The notes under the pieces are model-generated. The model searched no databases and was not told the DNA's origin. It saw nothing but the letters and a program-made list of their open reading frames with translations. A program made the position numbers and the translations under genes. Shown here one piece after another: positions 38,478-47,887 of a DNA stretch of 64,000 nucleotides. Each line of letters starts with the position of its first letter. Positions within the stretch are counted from its first letter, which is position 1. Origin of the DNA: Eubacteriales bacterium (lineage in GTDB: Bacteria > Bacillota > Clostridia > Lachnospirales > Lachnospiraceae); the NCBI GenBank assembly GCA_030524545.1, contig JAUNGM010000005.1, positions 62,001-126,000 of the forward strand, in the 5' to 3' direction.

Positions 38478-39476
38478 TTATTTTTTTATCGCTCTCTTCA
38501 CCTGTCCGATGATATTCGGAAGGGCAACTGCACCGATCAGCAGCAAACCTACGATCAAAAGGATCACCTGTGCATGTACGTTTCTCTGGCCAAGGCCTAC
38601 ACGCAGACACACAATGATAAATGCGGAAATTACACCGCCTGCCAGGTTACCTTTACCGCCTGTAGAGGAAATACCTCCGAATACTGCCATCGCGATAGCG
38701 TCCATCTCAAAACCGTTACCTGTTGTAGTATTTGCTCCATAAGAAGATGATACCAGAAACAGTGCACAAAGTCCAGAAACAGTTCCCATAACTGTGTAAA
38801 TAATAAAGCGAATCTTCTGAACATGGATACCGGAATAATATGCTGTCAGACGGTTTGTTCCGATTGCATACACTCTGCGGCCAAATGTGCTCTTTCCTAA
38901 GATCACTGCAAAGATAACTGCCAGGATCAATACAAGGAACAGAATATATGGTACGCTTCCCACTTTGCCGCCGATCATACGGAATCCATCTGTGTTGGTA
39001 GCAGAAATACTTCCGCCGCTTCCAAGTACGATTTCAGCAATACCGCGGAAAATGATCTGTGTAGCCAGTGTAACGATCATTGGCGGCAGCTCTTCAAATC
39101 TTGTCAGGATAAATGCATTTACCGCACCGCAGAGAGTTCCGACAACCAGTGCAGTAAGCACTACTACGATAAAAGGAGCTCCTGTATTGCAGACAATACA
39201 GCTCATTGTCGCAGAAAGGCAGACAATGGAACCTACGGAAATATCAATCTCTCCCAATACCAGAATATACGCCATTGGAAGCATCAGGAATACTTCTGCC
39301 AGATAAACCGGCATCTGACGGAGCAGATTCTTTAAATTATAAAATTCTGAAAACCATGCACAAAAAAGATTGACTAAAATGAATACGATAACCAAAATGC
39401 CTTCCCAACTGAAAATCGTCCGTTTGATCGGACTTTCCGGCACATTGTTGATACTTCTTCCAGATTTTCCGGCCAT
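38478..39476 (-). CDS. CUT2 sugar ABC transporter permease (RhaQ-like)
   Basis: A 332-residue permease with about ten membrane helices of the RbsC/BPD_transp_2 family; the LGEIDISVGSIVCLSATM segment (about residues 75-92) and the late NGFEMDAIAMAVFGGISSTGGKGN coupling/EAA-like loop are typical. It forms the channel with the permease encoded 2 nt upstream (39479-40471). The order ATPase-permease-permease-binding protein fits RhaT-P-Q-S. Transported sugar inferred as L-rhamnose or a related deoxysugar. Confidence 0.9.
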   Translation of the reverse strand: MAGKSGRSINNVPESPIKRTIFSWEGILVIVFILVNLFCAWFSEFYNLKNLLRQMPVYLAEVFLMLPMAYILVLGEIDISVGSIVCLSATMSCIVCNTGAPFIVVVLTALVVGTLCGAVNAFILTRFEELPPMIVTLATQIIFRGIAEIVLGSGGSISATNTDGFRMIGGKVGSVPYILFLVLILAVIFAVILGKSTFGRRVYAIGTNRLTAYYSGIHVQKIRFIIYTVMGTVSGLCALFLVSSSYGANTTTGNGFEMDAIAMAVFGGISSTGGKGNLAGGVISAFIIVCLRVGLGQRNVHAQVILLIVGLLLIGAVALPNIIGQVKRAIKK

Positions 39477-39478
39477 GA

Positions 39479-40471
39479 TTACATCTCCCTTCCTTTTAAT
39501 GCACTTCTGTCAGCAACACGCTGTAAAACAACGTTTGCAACAACAACAACAAGAATCAAGACACCTTTGATGGTGTTCTGCCATAATGCGTCAAAACCTA
39601 CCAGAGGAAGGGCTTTCGCGATCGTAGCCAGGATCAGGGAACCAAGCAGTGCTCCAAGAACGGTACCGCGGCCGCCGCTCATGCTTACACCGCCGATAAC
39701 GCAGGCTGCAATAACGTCCATCTCTCCGCCCTGCTGCATATCCGGCATGGCAGAAGCATAAACAGACACCTGAAGGGCGCCGCCCAAACCGGAAAGGATA
39801 CCCATGATCACATAAACCATAAGTTTAATATTCTTTACATTGATACCGGAAACTTCTGCTGCGTTTGCATTACTTCCTACTGCATAAATCTTACGTCCTG
39901 TTCTGGTCCACTTCATAAAGAAGAAGAAAAGGACATAGCAGATGATGATCACCCAGATCACACAGCTCATTCCCAGTATTTTGGTGGTCGCAAAGTCTTT
40001 AAAGCTTCCCAGTGCTGCTGCACTTGCCCACTCACCGCCGTTGGAAATCAGATAACCCATTGCACGGTATACATACATAAAGCCCATAGTTGCGATGATC
40101 GGCGGAACATCTGCCCTTGAAATAACAAGACCTACTACTAATCCGCATGCAGCACCAATCGCAAGCGCGATCACGAATGCTACAAATGTGTTGGAAATAT
40201 GGTTGTATTTCAGCAGCATACCGATTGCCATACCGGACAATGCCAGTGTGGACATAATGGAAATATCAATACCGCCTACCAGCATGACACAAAGCATACC
40301 AAGTGACATTACCATAGTAACCGCATTGTTTTTCAGCATATCCATGATGGACTTCGGAGTCAGGAAAGACGGGCTGATCACGGTAACGATTGCAAAAAGC
40401 AGGATCAAAATGACTGCAAGCAGGGCCTCACGGGAGCCTGTGATTTTTTTCAATACAGATTTCTCTTTCAT
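39479..40471 (-). CDS. CUT2 sugar ABC transporter permease (RhaP-like)
   Basis: A 330-residue permease of the RbsC family, with the hallmark LVGGIDISIMSTLALSG (about residues 65-80) and GGEMDVIAACVIGGVSMSGGRG near 255. Its ATG overlaps the ATPase stop by one base (TAATG), so the two are coupled. It is the partner of the following permease. A non-identical pair of permeases is normal for rhamnose and AI-2 importers, in contrast to the single RbsC of the ribose system. Confidence 0.9.
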   Translation of the reverse strand: MKEKSVLKKITGSREALLAVILILLFAIVTVISPSFLTPKSIMDMLKNNAVTMVMSLGMLCVMLVGGIDISIMSTLALSGMAIGMLLKYNHISNTFVAFVIALAIGAACGLVVGLVISRADVPPIIATMGFMYVYRAMGYLISNGGEWASAAALGSFKDFATTKILGMSCVIWVIIICYVLFFFFMKWTRTGRKIYAVGSNANAAEVSGINVKNIKLMVYVIMGILSGLGGALQVSVYASAMPDMQQGGEMDVIAACVIGGVSMSGGRGTVLGALLGSLILATIAKALPLVGFDALWQNTIKGVLILVVVVANVVLQRVADRSALKGREM

Positions 40472-41985
40472 TATTTAGCGGCCTCCTTTCCTGTTGTCTG
40501 TCCCTTTTCCATAGCAAGCTCAAGGATACGCTCCTGAGTTGCTTCTTCCCTGGACAGTTCTCCGGTCTTGCGGCCGTTGCACATAACAATGATTCTGTCA
40601 CTCATACCAAGGATCTCCGGCATTTCGGAAGAGATCAGGATGATGGCATATCCTTTCAGTGCAAGATCACCCATGATGGCATAAATTTCTGCCTTGGCAC
40701 CTACGTCAACGCCCTTGGTAGGCTCATCCATGATAACAACTTTCATTTCCTGGCTCAAAGCCTTGGCAACAACCACCTTCTGCTGGTTACCGCCGGACAG
40801 AGAGCTTGCCGGCTGGAAAATATCCACAGCCTTGGTATCGACTTCTTCCAAAAGCTTCTTGGAAAGATCACGCTCTTCTTTTTCTCCGCAGATACCGTTC
40901 TTTGCATATTTGCTGATAGTAGGAAGGGTTACGTTTCTTCCCAGTCCCCAGCTCATGATCAGGCCTTCCTTCTGACGGTCTTCAGGAAGAAGGATGATAC
41001 CTTTTTCCATTGCCTCTGAAGGCTGTTTGATGTATACTTCCTTACCCTCCAGATAGACTTTGCCTTCGTCCGGTCTGGTGATTCCGCAGACACTTTCCAC
41101 GACTTCTGTACGTCCTGCACCTACCAGGCCGGTAAGTCCGACGATTTCGCCTGCATGTACATTAAAGGAAACATTTTTATAATAGCCAACACGGGAAAGT
41201 CCCTCGATTCTCAGCATTTCCTTGCCGATCTTTACTTCCGGTTTCGGGAACAGATCCTTGATCTCACGGCCAACCATCGCCTTGATCAGGTCGGCATTCG
41301 TAATCCCGTCAACATCATAAGTTCCGATGTACTGGGAATCACGGAATACGGTAACACGGCTTGCCAGACGGTACATATCCTCAAAGCGGTGGGAAATGAA
41401 GATGATAGATACACCCTCGGCTTTCAGCTTATCTACGATACGGTACAGTTCCTCGGACTCGCTCCTTGTAAGACATGCGGTCGGCTCATCCAGGATGATA
41501 ATCTTTGCATTGGTGGAAAGTGCTTTTGCAATTTCTACCATCTGCTGCTGTGCAACACTTAAGGTACCCATCTCAGCAGTCGCATCAAAGTCCGCATTTA
41601 ATTCTTTCAGAAGCTTGTTTGCCTCACTGTTCATGGCTTTCCACTGGATCATGTGGTTCTTGATGATCTCATGTCCCATGAAAATATTTTCTGCAACTGT
41701 CAGATGCGGATAGGATGTGGGATGCTGGTAAACGGCTGCAATACCTGCTGCCTGTGCATCCTTCGGCCCCTTAAAATCAACCTTCTGTCCGTCCAGGAAC
41801 ATCTCGCCTTCTTCTGCCTTATGTACACCGGTGATTACCTTAATAAAGGTAGATTTACCGGCACCGTTTTCACCCATAAGTGCATGAACTTCACCGGGTT
41901 TTAACTGGAACTGTACATTATTCAGCGCCTTTACGCCCGGGAAAATCTTGGTAATGCCTTTTAACTCAAGAACATATTCAGACAC
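40471..41985 (-). CDS. CUT2 sugar ABC transporter ATPase with two nucleotide-binding domains (RhaT-like)
   Basis: A 504-residue tandem ATPase. The first domain has Walker A GENGAGKST (residues 38-46), signature LSVAQQQMVEIAKAL and Walker B IIILDEPT; the second has a degenerate Walker A (GLVGAGRTEVVE), LSGGNQQKVVVAKAL and VVIMDEPTKGVD. This asymmetric layout is standard for CUT2 importers. It is the first gene of the operon, preceded by AAGGGAGGAG, and is divergent from the response regulator-kinase operon that probably controls it. Confidence 0.93.
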   Translation of the reverse strand: MSEYVLELKGITKIFPGVKALNNVQFQLKPGEVHALMGENGAGKSTFIKVITGVHKAEEGEMFLDGQKVDFKGPKDAQAAGIAAVYQHPTSYPHLTVAENIFMGHEIIKNHMIQWKAMNSEANKLLKELNADFDATAEMGTLSVAQQQMVEIAKALSTNAKIIILDEPTACLTRSESEELYRIVDKLKAEGVSIIFISHRFEDMYRLASRVTVFRDSQYIGTYDVDGITNADLIKAMVGREIKDLFPKPEVKIGKEMLRIEGLSRVGYYKNVSFNVHAGEIVGLTGLVGAGRTEVVESVCGITRPDEGKVYLEGKEVYIKQPSEAMEKGIILLPEDRQKEGLIMSWGLGRNVTLPTISKYAKNGICGEKEERDLSKKLLEEVDTKAVDIFQPASSLSGGNQQKVVVAKALSQEMKVVIMDEPTKGVDVGAKAEIYAIMGDLALKGYAIILISSEMPEILGMSDRIIVMCNGRKTGELSREEATQERILELAMEKGQTTGKEAAK

Positions 41986-42201
41986 GGCTCTTTCTCCTCC
42001 CTTGATTTCTTTCTCGTTTAAGTCAAGTATATTTTATCATTTATAATTTTTTTAGGAAATGGGAATATTTTTTGAATCTGGGTAAAATCTTTTCCAGTTA
42101 TCTGCATAAAACAACCGATGATTTTCCTCGTATTTATGTTATATTTGTGGTATAATGTGAACACTTAATAAAAATTTCTTATTTTTATATTGGAGAAAAC
42201 A
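41986..42201. promoter_or_regulatory. Divergent control region of the importer and two-component operons
   Basis: On the plus strand an extended -10 TGGTATAAT (TATAAT at 42151-42156) with a poor -35 box precedes the response regulator gene, whose TTGGAG site lies at 42191. On the minus strand TATAAA/TAAAAT words near 42030-42050 have no matching -35, as expected for an activator-dependent promoter. The A/T-rich middle contains repeated AAATCTTTTCC-like and AATATTTTTTG-like words that could bind the AraC-type regulator. Confidence 0.5.
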
Positions 42202-43764
42202 ATGAAATTACTGATTGTAGATGACGAAGAGCTGACCCGCACCGGTGTCATATCTTCTATAGACTGGAAGGCCCTTGGAATTGAAGAGGTACTTCAGGCG
42301 GACGACGGAATTCACGGTCTGGAAGCTGCCCGGATGTACAAGCCGGAGATCATTCTCTGTGATGTGCGGATGCCGCGCATGGACGGTATTTCTATGCTGG
42401 AACGTCTGGAGAGTATCCTTCCGGATACGGTCGCCATTTTTATGAGCGGTTATTCGGATAAAGAATATCTGAAGGCAGCAATTAAGCTGAAAGCAGTCAA
42501 TTATATCGAAAAACCTCTTGACCCCGGGGAAATCCGGGATGCTGTTCTGGAAGCCAAACAATTATACATCCAAAAGCTGCATTCCCACCGGGGAGAAACC
42601 CTGCACTCCATGGAAACAGCTTCCCGCCTTGCCCTGCAGCTTACGGTTCCCTACGGTACCAACAGCGAAATTATCGGGCAGCTTGCAGGAGAGCTCTCAC
42701 TCCGATCAATGCCGGGTACTTATTTTACTGCATTTATCGTGAAGCTGGATGCCGCTTTCGAGATGGCAGAGCCGTCCATTGGGGATATTTATCAGGACAT
42801 GGAAGAATTTTTGAAGTTCTATCACCTGAGCTGTATCCATGTGGAAAAAAGGATTCAGTATCTGGTCTATTTTGTATTCGGTACTTCCAGGCCCTCCCAG
42901 CCTGTGCTCCAGGCCATCGGCCAGTTTCTGGGCCGCCGCTACGGGGAATTCGGCAGATATTTTATTGCTGCAGGAGAAAGCTTTTCCGGAATATCCAGGG
43001 CGTATCAGTCTTATGCTTCGGCTGTAATCCTTCTGCAGAGCAGCTTCTTTTTTCCGGAAAACACATTTTTGACGGAGAGCATTCTGCAGGACTCTTCTTC
43101 CAATCATCAGTCCTCACTTCCTGCATCTGCGGTCAGCATTTTCAGTGAAGCGCTTTCTTCCAGAAATGAAAGCGCCTGCCTGGATCTTTTCCGGCTGCTT
43201 ACAGAATACTTTGACAAAAATACGGCACTTCTGCAGAACCAGGTGAAGGATTTTTACTATAAACTTCTCCTCATCCTGGATGATTCCCGCAGACAGCAAA
43301 AGGTCACCAGCTCTTCTTCTCCTGACGAAGCAAGTATCGCAGAAGAAATGGAGCACTGCTTTACTTTCCGGGATCTCCACCAGGTCCTGGAGTCCAAAAC
43401 TGCGCAGTTTTTCCGGGATGCTGCTGCTTCCACGGATGAAAACCCCACCATTTTTCTTATTAAAGATTATATCAGCAAGAATTATATGAAAGAGACGCTT
43501 TCCGTAAAGGATATCAGTGCCCATGTATTCTTATCCACATCCTATGTTTGTACCTTTTTTAAGAATGAAACCGGGCAGACGCTGAATCAATATATGACGG
43601 AATACAGGATGGAACGGGCCAAGCAGCTTCTGGGGGATTCCCGCTACAAAATTGCGGATATCTCCTCCAAAGTCGGCTACAGTGACGGTAATTATTTTGG
43701 CAAAAGCTTCAAAAAATACAGCGGGCTTTCCCCGTCCGAATACAGGGAGAGGATAACACAATGA
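42202..43764 (+). CDS. YesN-type response regulator with AraC DNA-binding domain
   Basis: A 520-residue regulator: receiver 1-120 with Asp54 (IILCDVRMPRMDG), a middle region of about 270 residues, and a C-terminal AraC helix-turn-helix pair (about 420-515; LSVKDISAHVFLSTSYVCTFF, IADISSKVGYSDGNYFGKSF). The ATG at 42202 follows TTGGAG; the frame's upstream TTG is not used. Its stop overlaps the kinase start (ATGA). YesMN-type systems usually activate an adjacent carbohydrate importer, here the divergent RhaSTPQ-like operon. Confidence 0.93.
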   Translation: MKLLIVDDEELTRTGVISSIDWKALGIEEVLQADDGIHGLEAARMYKPEIILCDVRMPRMDGISMLERLESILPDTVAIFMSGYSDKEYLKAAIKLKAVNYIEKPLDPGEIRDAVLEAKQLYIQKLHSHRGETLHSMETASRLALQLTVPYGTNSEIIGQLAGELSLRSMPGTYFTAFIVKLDAAFEMAEPSIGDIYQDMEEFLKFYHLSCIHVEKRIQYLVYFVFGTSRPSQPVLQAIGQFLGRRYGEFGRYFIAAGESFSGISRAYQSYASAVILLQSSFFFPENTFLTESILQDSSSNHQSSLPASAVSIFSEALSSRNESACLDLFRLLTEYFDKNTALLQNQVKDFYYKLLLILDDSRRQQKVTSSSSPDEASIAEEMEHCFTFRDLHQVLESKTAQFFRDAAASTDENPTIFLIKDYISKNYMKETLSVKDISAHVFLSTSYVCTFFKNETGQTLNQYMTEYRMERAKQLLGDSRYKIADISSKVGYSDGNYFGKSFKKYSGLSPSEYRERITQ

Positions 43765-45590
43765 AGCGGTTTTTTCGTAAATTCAGCCAAGCCTATGGGG
43801 ACATGAAACTGCAGTCCAAATTCACGCTGGCCCTGATGCTGGCTGTTACGCTCCCCATGCTGATGCTTGGACTGTTTTTTTACGGCAGACTCTATGATAT
43901 GACAGTTTCTTATACGATCAGGCGTGAACAGGATTTTTCCTCAAAAACCGCTCCTTTGATCGAGGATACGGTACAGAAGGTACTGGACACTTACACGGAA
44001 CTGTCAGAGTTTCCATTTTACCAGACGCTGTTTCATATGCCTGTAAACGATCCGTTTTCTTCATTGACCCAATCCGCACAGGCAGAGGAATTTAAGAAAC
44101 AGGTAGATGAGATCATAGACGGAGAGCTGATTACGGATATCCAGATTTATATAGATATTCCCCAGAATTCCTCCAGTCTCTTCTCAAGCTCCAGTACCGG
44201 CGAAATTTTTAAGCCTATGCTCAATGCCAAAGGAACATACTGGCACGGCATTTTCCAGAGCAGCTCCGTTCCTTCCGGCCTGTTCTGTCCATCCTTTTAT
44301 CTGGGCACCCAGGAACGGCAGGCTCACGGCGATCTTGCCTATATCAGGGCCGGCTCCATGTATTATCACGGCACCTCCTATCCCAGCTATACTGCCATTT
44401 ATTATTCCCCGGCACCGCTTAGGGATATCCTGTCGGATAATCTGGCGCTGGAAGGAAGCGTCTCCTACATTATGAACGAACGTAATGCACTGGTAGCTTC
44501 CTCCGATGAATCTCTTTCCGGAATTTACTGGCTGGACTATCAAACCATTCAGGACTCTTTTATGTCCTCCAACAACTTTATTGAGCGTACCATTCTGGAT
44601 GAAAAGATTTATGCCGGGTTTTATAATATTTCCCAGCCCGGCTGGTATATGGTGACGGTCCTTCCCTCGGCGCCCCTTCTGCAGCAGAGCCATAAGATCA
44701 TGATGCAGTACATTTTACTGTATATCGGTTTTCTCATTCTGGCACTTTGTCTGGCGTCCGTACTGGCACGTTCCATTACAAACCGGATTTCCTCTGTGAT
44801 CAGTCAGATGCAGCAGGTACGCAAGGGGCCTCCAGTCCCTATGGACAGCCCCAGATTTCATGATGAGGTAGGCAATCTTATTGATACCTATAATTATATG
44901 ACCAGAAAAATGGGCGACCTGATGGAAGAACAGCGTCAGGCTGCGGAGGATCTGCGTATTGCAGAATTTAATTCCCTGCAGGCGCAGATCAATCCCCATT
45001 TTCTCTACAATACCATGGATATGATCAACTGGCTGGCACAGCAGGGACGGACCTCCGAGGTCAGCAATGCCGTACAGAATCTCTCCAGATTTTACAAGCT
45101 GACCTTAAGCCGGAGGCAGAGCATCAGCACCATTGCCAAAGAGGAAGAACATGTTTCCATTTATATCCGCCTGCAGAATATGCGTTATCACGACAATATC
45201 GCCTTTGTTTCTGATATTCCCGATGAGCTGATGGAATACCAGATTCCCAAGCTGACTCTTCAGCCGGTCATTGAAAATGCCATTCTTCACGGGATTCTGG
45301 AAAAAGACAGCAAAACAGGAACCATTGTCCTCACAGGCTGGATGGAGGATGAGGATATCGTGCTTCTGATCTCGGATGACGGTGTAGGCATTTCTCCCGA
45401 GAAGCTGGCCACTATCCTGTCCGGTACCGGAAAAAGTTCTTCCGGCGGCACTAATATCGCCGTATACAATACACACCGAAGGCTTCAGATTCTCTACGGC
45501 AGCAAATACGGGCTTTCTTATTCCAGTAAACCTGGCTGCGGTACGGAAGTAACGATCCGCCTTCCTGCCCATAAAGAAAAAGAAACTTAG
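43761..45590 (+). CDS. YesM-type sensor histidine kinase
   Basis: A 609-residue membrane kinase: helix 1 at about 24-45, an extracellular sensor (about 46-312, Cache-like), helix 2 at about 315-337, HAMP, then the His_kinase motif LQAQINPHFLYNTMDMINW (His about 413) and an ATPase domain with LQPVIENAILHGI and DDGVGI. The extracellular domain should sense a carbohydrate or a binding-protein complex. Co-translated with the response regulator, followed 18 nt later by a DUF3783 gene. Confidence 0.93.
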   Translation: MKRFFRKFSQAYGDMKLQSKFTLALMLAVTLPMLMLGLFFYGRLYDMTVSYTIRREQDFSSKTAPLIEDTVQKVLDTYTELSEFPFYQTLFHMPVNDPFSSLTQSAQAEEFKKQVDEIIDGELITDIQIYIDIPQNSSSLFSSSSTGEIFKPMLNAKGTYWHGIFQSSSVPSGLFCPSFYLGTQERQAHGDLAYIRAGSMYYHGTSYPSYTAIYYSPAPLRDILSDNLALEGSVSYIMNERNALVASSDESLSGIYWLDYQTIQDSFMSSNNFIERTILDEKIYAGFYNISQPGWYMVTVLPSAPLLQQSHKIMMQYILLYIGFLILALCLASVLARSITNRISSVISQMQQVRKGPPVPMDSPRFHDEVGNLIDTYNYMTRKMGDLMEEQRQAAEDLRIAEFNSLQAQINPHFLYNTMDMINWLAQQGRTSEVSNAVQNLSRFYKLTLSRRQSISTIAKEEEHVSIYIRLQNMRYHDNIAFVSDIPDELMEYQIPKLTLQPVIENAILHGILEKDSKTGTIVLTGWMEDEDIVLLISDDGVGISPEKLATILSGTGKSSSGGTNIAVYNTHRRLQILYGSKYGLSYSSKPGCGTEVTIRLPAHKEKET

Positions 45591-45608
45591 TTTTTTAGGA
45601 GGAACCAT

Positions 45609-45992
45609 ATGTTTATACAACCTCAGGTGTTACTTTATAATTTTTCCCCGGATGACAGAACACGGGCAATCCGGCGTTATCTGAACCGGGATGGAATCCT
45701 CATACATGAGGTACAGGCTGCAGAGTTTCTGCATCCCCTTGGTTATTTATTCCGGCTTCCGGGATTTGAACCGGATCCCCGGTTTAACCTTGGCGGGAAT
45801 TTCCATGAAGAAATGCTGGTTTTGAAGGATTTTTCCAACACACAGTTAGATGCCTTTCTCCGGTTCTTCCGGGAAAACCAGCTTTCTCCGGTGGACTTGA
45901 AGGCAGTTCTCACTCCTGTAACACAGCACTGGAATTCTCTGGAGCTTTATACGGAACTGAAAAAGGAGCATGAAACAATGAAAAGGCCCTGA
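45609..45992 (+). CDS. DUF3783 protein
   Basis: A 127-residue protein of the DUF3783 family; the C-terminal half (about 62-115: EEMLVLKDFSNTQLDAFLRFF, LKAVLTPVTQHWNSLELYTEL) is the conserved part. Function unknown; the family is common in Clostridia and no catalytic motif is visible. It has an AGGAGG site 18 nt after the kinase gene and so is co-transcribed with the two-component system. Its stop lies only 2 nt from that of the convergent phosphoesterase gene. Confidence 0.8.
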   Translation: MFIQPQVLLYNFSPDDRTRAIRRYLNRDGILIHEVQAAEFLHPLGYLFRLPGFEPDPRFNLGGNFHEEMLVLKDFSNTQLDAFLRFFRENQLSPVDLKAVLTPVTQHWNSLELYTELKKEHETMKRP

Positions 45993-45994
45993 CC

Positions 45995-46834
45995 TCAGTA
46001 TTCATCAATGCAGACCGGTTCTCCGAGAACTTCCCTGGATACGCAGAGGGTCAGATCCTCTCTGGCTGACATGCTCCATTTTACCAGGGTCATGCATCTG
46101 TTTTGAATTTCTATCCCTGTGATTCCGGAGGGGTGAATACAGCTCCCTGTATTACAGTACGGGGAGTTTTTTGTTCCGATCATTGGGTGGTGGGTGTGGC
46201 CGCAAATCAGAATACGGCCGTTTTCCTGCGCCCACCGGGTCAGGATCTTTTCGGATTTCTTCTTTTTTGTATTGTTTTTGGCAGCACTTGTGGGATCCGG
46301 AACTCCAAGGTCTTCCAATATCCTCCAGATATAACGAACCAGAAAACGGGAAAGACGCCAGAGCGTACTGTTCAGGACATCTGCCTGATGTCCATGCGTC
46401 AGATATAAATCTTTTTTCTGTTTTTCATCTTCCAGAATGATCCCTGAACAGGAAACAGGCATTTCTGAAAGATTCTTTTTTTGAAATCCCCGGTATTTTT
46501 TTATCATGTCATGATTTCCGTACACTGCATACATCCGACCTTCATGGTGAAACTTTTCCAACATTTCAAAGCACTCCGGATGCATTTCCCGGATACATTT
46601 CATAGATCGGTTTTCCCACAGCTCATCCCCGTCTCCAAGCTCCAGATAAGTAAATCCATGGTCAAAATAATATCCCAGTGCTGCCAGATATAAGTATTCA
46701 TTTTTCAGGAAATTATCGTTTGCGGTTCCGCAGCCTCTGTGGCAGTCACTGAACAGGATATACCTGGATTCCTTTTTTAAAGGCAGGCGGAGCGCTTCCT
46801 CAAATGCGCCTGAAATTCTTGTGCTGCTGCTCAT
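45995..46834 (-). CDS. Calcineurin-like metallophosphoesterase
   Basis: A 279-residue phosphoesterase with the five metal motifs: SDCHRG (a variant of DxH, Asp/His), LELGDGDELWE, GNHD, THGHQAD and CGHTHHP. The order and GD-x2-D spacing match the family; substrates are commonly phosphodiesters or nucleotide derivatives such as UDP-diacylglucosamine, but none can be assigned. The ATG at 46832-46834 overlaps the preceding DUF4474 gene's stop (ATGA) and has GGAGGAGA upstream, so it replaces the longer frame. Translationally coupled with the DUF4474 protein. Confidence 0.88.
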   Translation of the reverse strand: MSSSTRISGAFEEALRLPLKKESRYILFSDCHRGCGTANDNFLKNEYLYLAALGYYFDHGFTYLELGDGDELWENRSMKCIREMHPECFEMLEKFHHEGRMYAVYGNHDMIKKYRGFQKKNLSEMPVSCSGIILEDEKQKKDLYLTHGHQADVLNSTLWRLSRFLVRYIWRILEDLGVPDPTSAAKNNTKKKKSEKILTRWAQENGRILICGHTHHPMIGTKNSPYCNTGSCIHPSGITGIEIQNRCMTLVKWSMSAREDLTLCVSREVLGEPVCIDEY

Positions 46835-47748
46835 ATCCGTCTCCTCCGTTTCTGCTTCGGCAGTTCCATTCTGCGGAAGCGCAGCATATGCCTGCATACA
46901 TCCGGCAGCAGGAAATAAAGAAACAGGAGCTTATCTAATGTACAGGAAAACGGGGATGTGACAAACTGATAAATCCGACAGAACATCAGATTCAGGCACT
47001 GCTGCCATCTTCCTTTGCCGGGTGCGAAGCGACGCGGCTGCCTGGAGTGCGGTGTCTTTACCTGAAAAAAGACAGTCCTGCAGCCTATACAAATATCACA
47101 ATCCCAATATCCCAGGTTCCGGAGGCTTTCCACAAAACACTGAAGCATTTCTTCCTTCGGGAAAGTAAGGGAAACCTGAAGGATCAATTCCTCCGGCTCA
47201 CTGTATTGTCCCACGCAGAATCCCGTCAGCCACCAGTGTTTGCGCATCAGGCCAAACTGCTTTTTCCCGTTTTTATACAGTTCTGCAGAGATGGGAAACA
47301 ATTCCGAATCCGGAACGCTCTGAAATATCGCCGTTCTTCTTTCTCCCGGATTCAGCAGGGTATCCGACCGGTAAATGCCCACTTCCCCTCCTGTATTAAG
47401 TCCGTACTGTCCCTTCCAGAATTCAATCAGCCAGGTTCTTCCGTCATAATCAAAATAGATCGGCTCACAGTCAAATACCATCTGAAAATGTACTGCTGTT
47501 TCATCAAAAAATGCACAGTACCCAAATTCTCTCTGCCAGGCATCCACTGTGGTGGTGATGATATCCTCTCCCTTCACATAACGGAATCCAAAAGGATTCA
47601 GAAGTTTATTCAGGCGGCAGATTTTTTCACATTGATCCATTCTGCATACTTTGGCGATCATCTTTTTTCGCCGGAAATAACAGAATATAGAAAAGAAAAC
47701 ACATAAAATCAGCAACAGACCTATCAAAAAATACATAAATTGCTCCAT
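46831..47748 (-). CDS. DUF4474 membrane-anchored protein
   Basis: A 305-residue protein with one N-terminal helix (about 5-25) followed by basic residues, then a DUF4474 domain (about 45-240) recognised by LNPFGFRYV, DAWQREFGYC, FDCEPIYFDYDGRTWLIEFWKGQYGL and GGEVGIY. The domain's function is unknown. The C-terminus is basic and cysteine-rich. It is in an overlapping pair with a metallophosphoesterase, which suggests joint action at the membrane (inference). The ribosome site AAGG is weak. Confidence 0.82.
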   Translation of the reverse strand: MEQFMYFLIGLLLILCVFFSIFCYFRRKKMIAKVCRMDQCEKICRLNKLLNPFGFRYVKGEDIITTTVDAWQREFGYCAFFDETAVHFQMVFDCEPIYFDYDGRTWLIEFWKGQYGLNTGGEVGIYRSDTLLNPGERRTAIFQSVPDSELFPISAELYKNGKKQFGLMRKHWWLTGFCVGQYSEPEELILQVSLTFPKEEMLQCFVESLRNLGYWDCDICIGCRTVFFQVKTPHSRQPRRFAPGKGRWQQCLNLMFCRIYQFVTSPFSCTLDKLLFLYFLLPDVCRHMLRFRRMELPKQKRRRRI

Positions 47749-47802
47749 TTTCTGTTTACCTTAGTATATGTTTTCTCTCCGGGCAGGAACACCTCCGGCT
47801 GT

Positions 47803-47836
47803 ACAAAACGGGAGCCTGCGGACAGGCTCCCGTTTC
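47803..47836 (-). terminator. Terminator after the isomerase gene
   Basis: AACGGGAGCCTG (47823-47834 strand) pairs with CAGGCTCCCGTT, 12 perfect pairs with a 4-nt loop, followed by TTTGT on the minus strand; it ends the rhamnulokinase-isomerase operon. Confidence 0.85.
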
Positions 47837-47887
47837 TGTGAATATGTGTATAAAAGATAGGTTAGAAGGCTAATAAAAATAATCTGT

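Noticed and set aside
37353-41985. AI-2 (Lsr) import system
   Set aside because: The binding protein matches RhaS-type motifs (TGLGLPSEM) rather than LsrB, and no lsrK, lsrF or lsrG genes are present.
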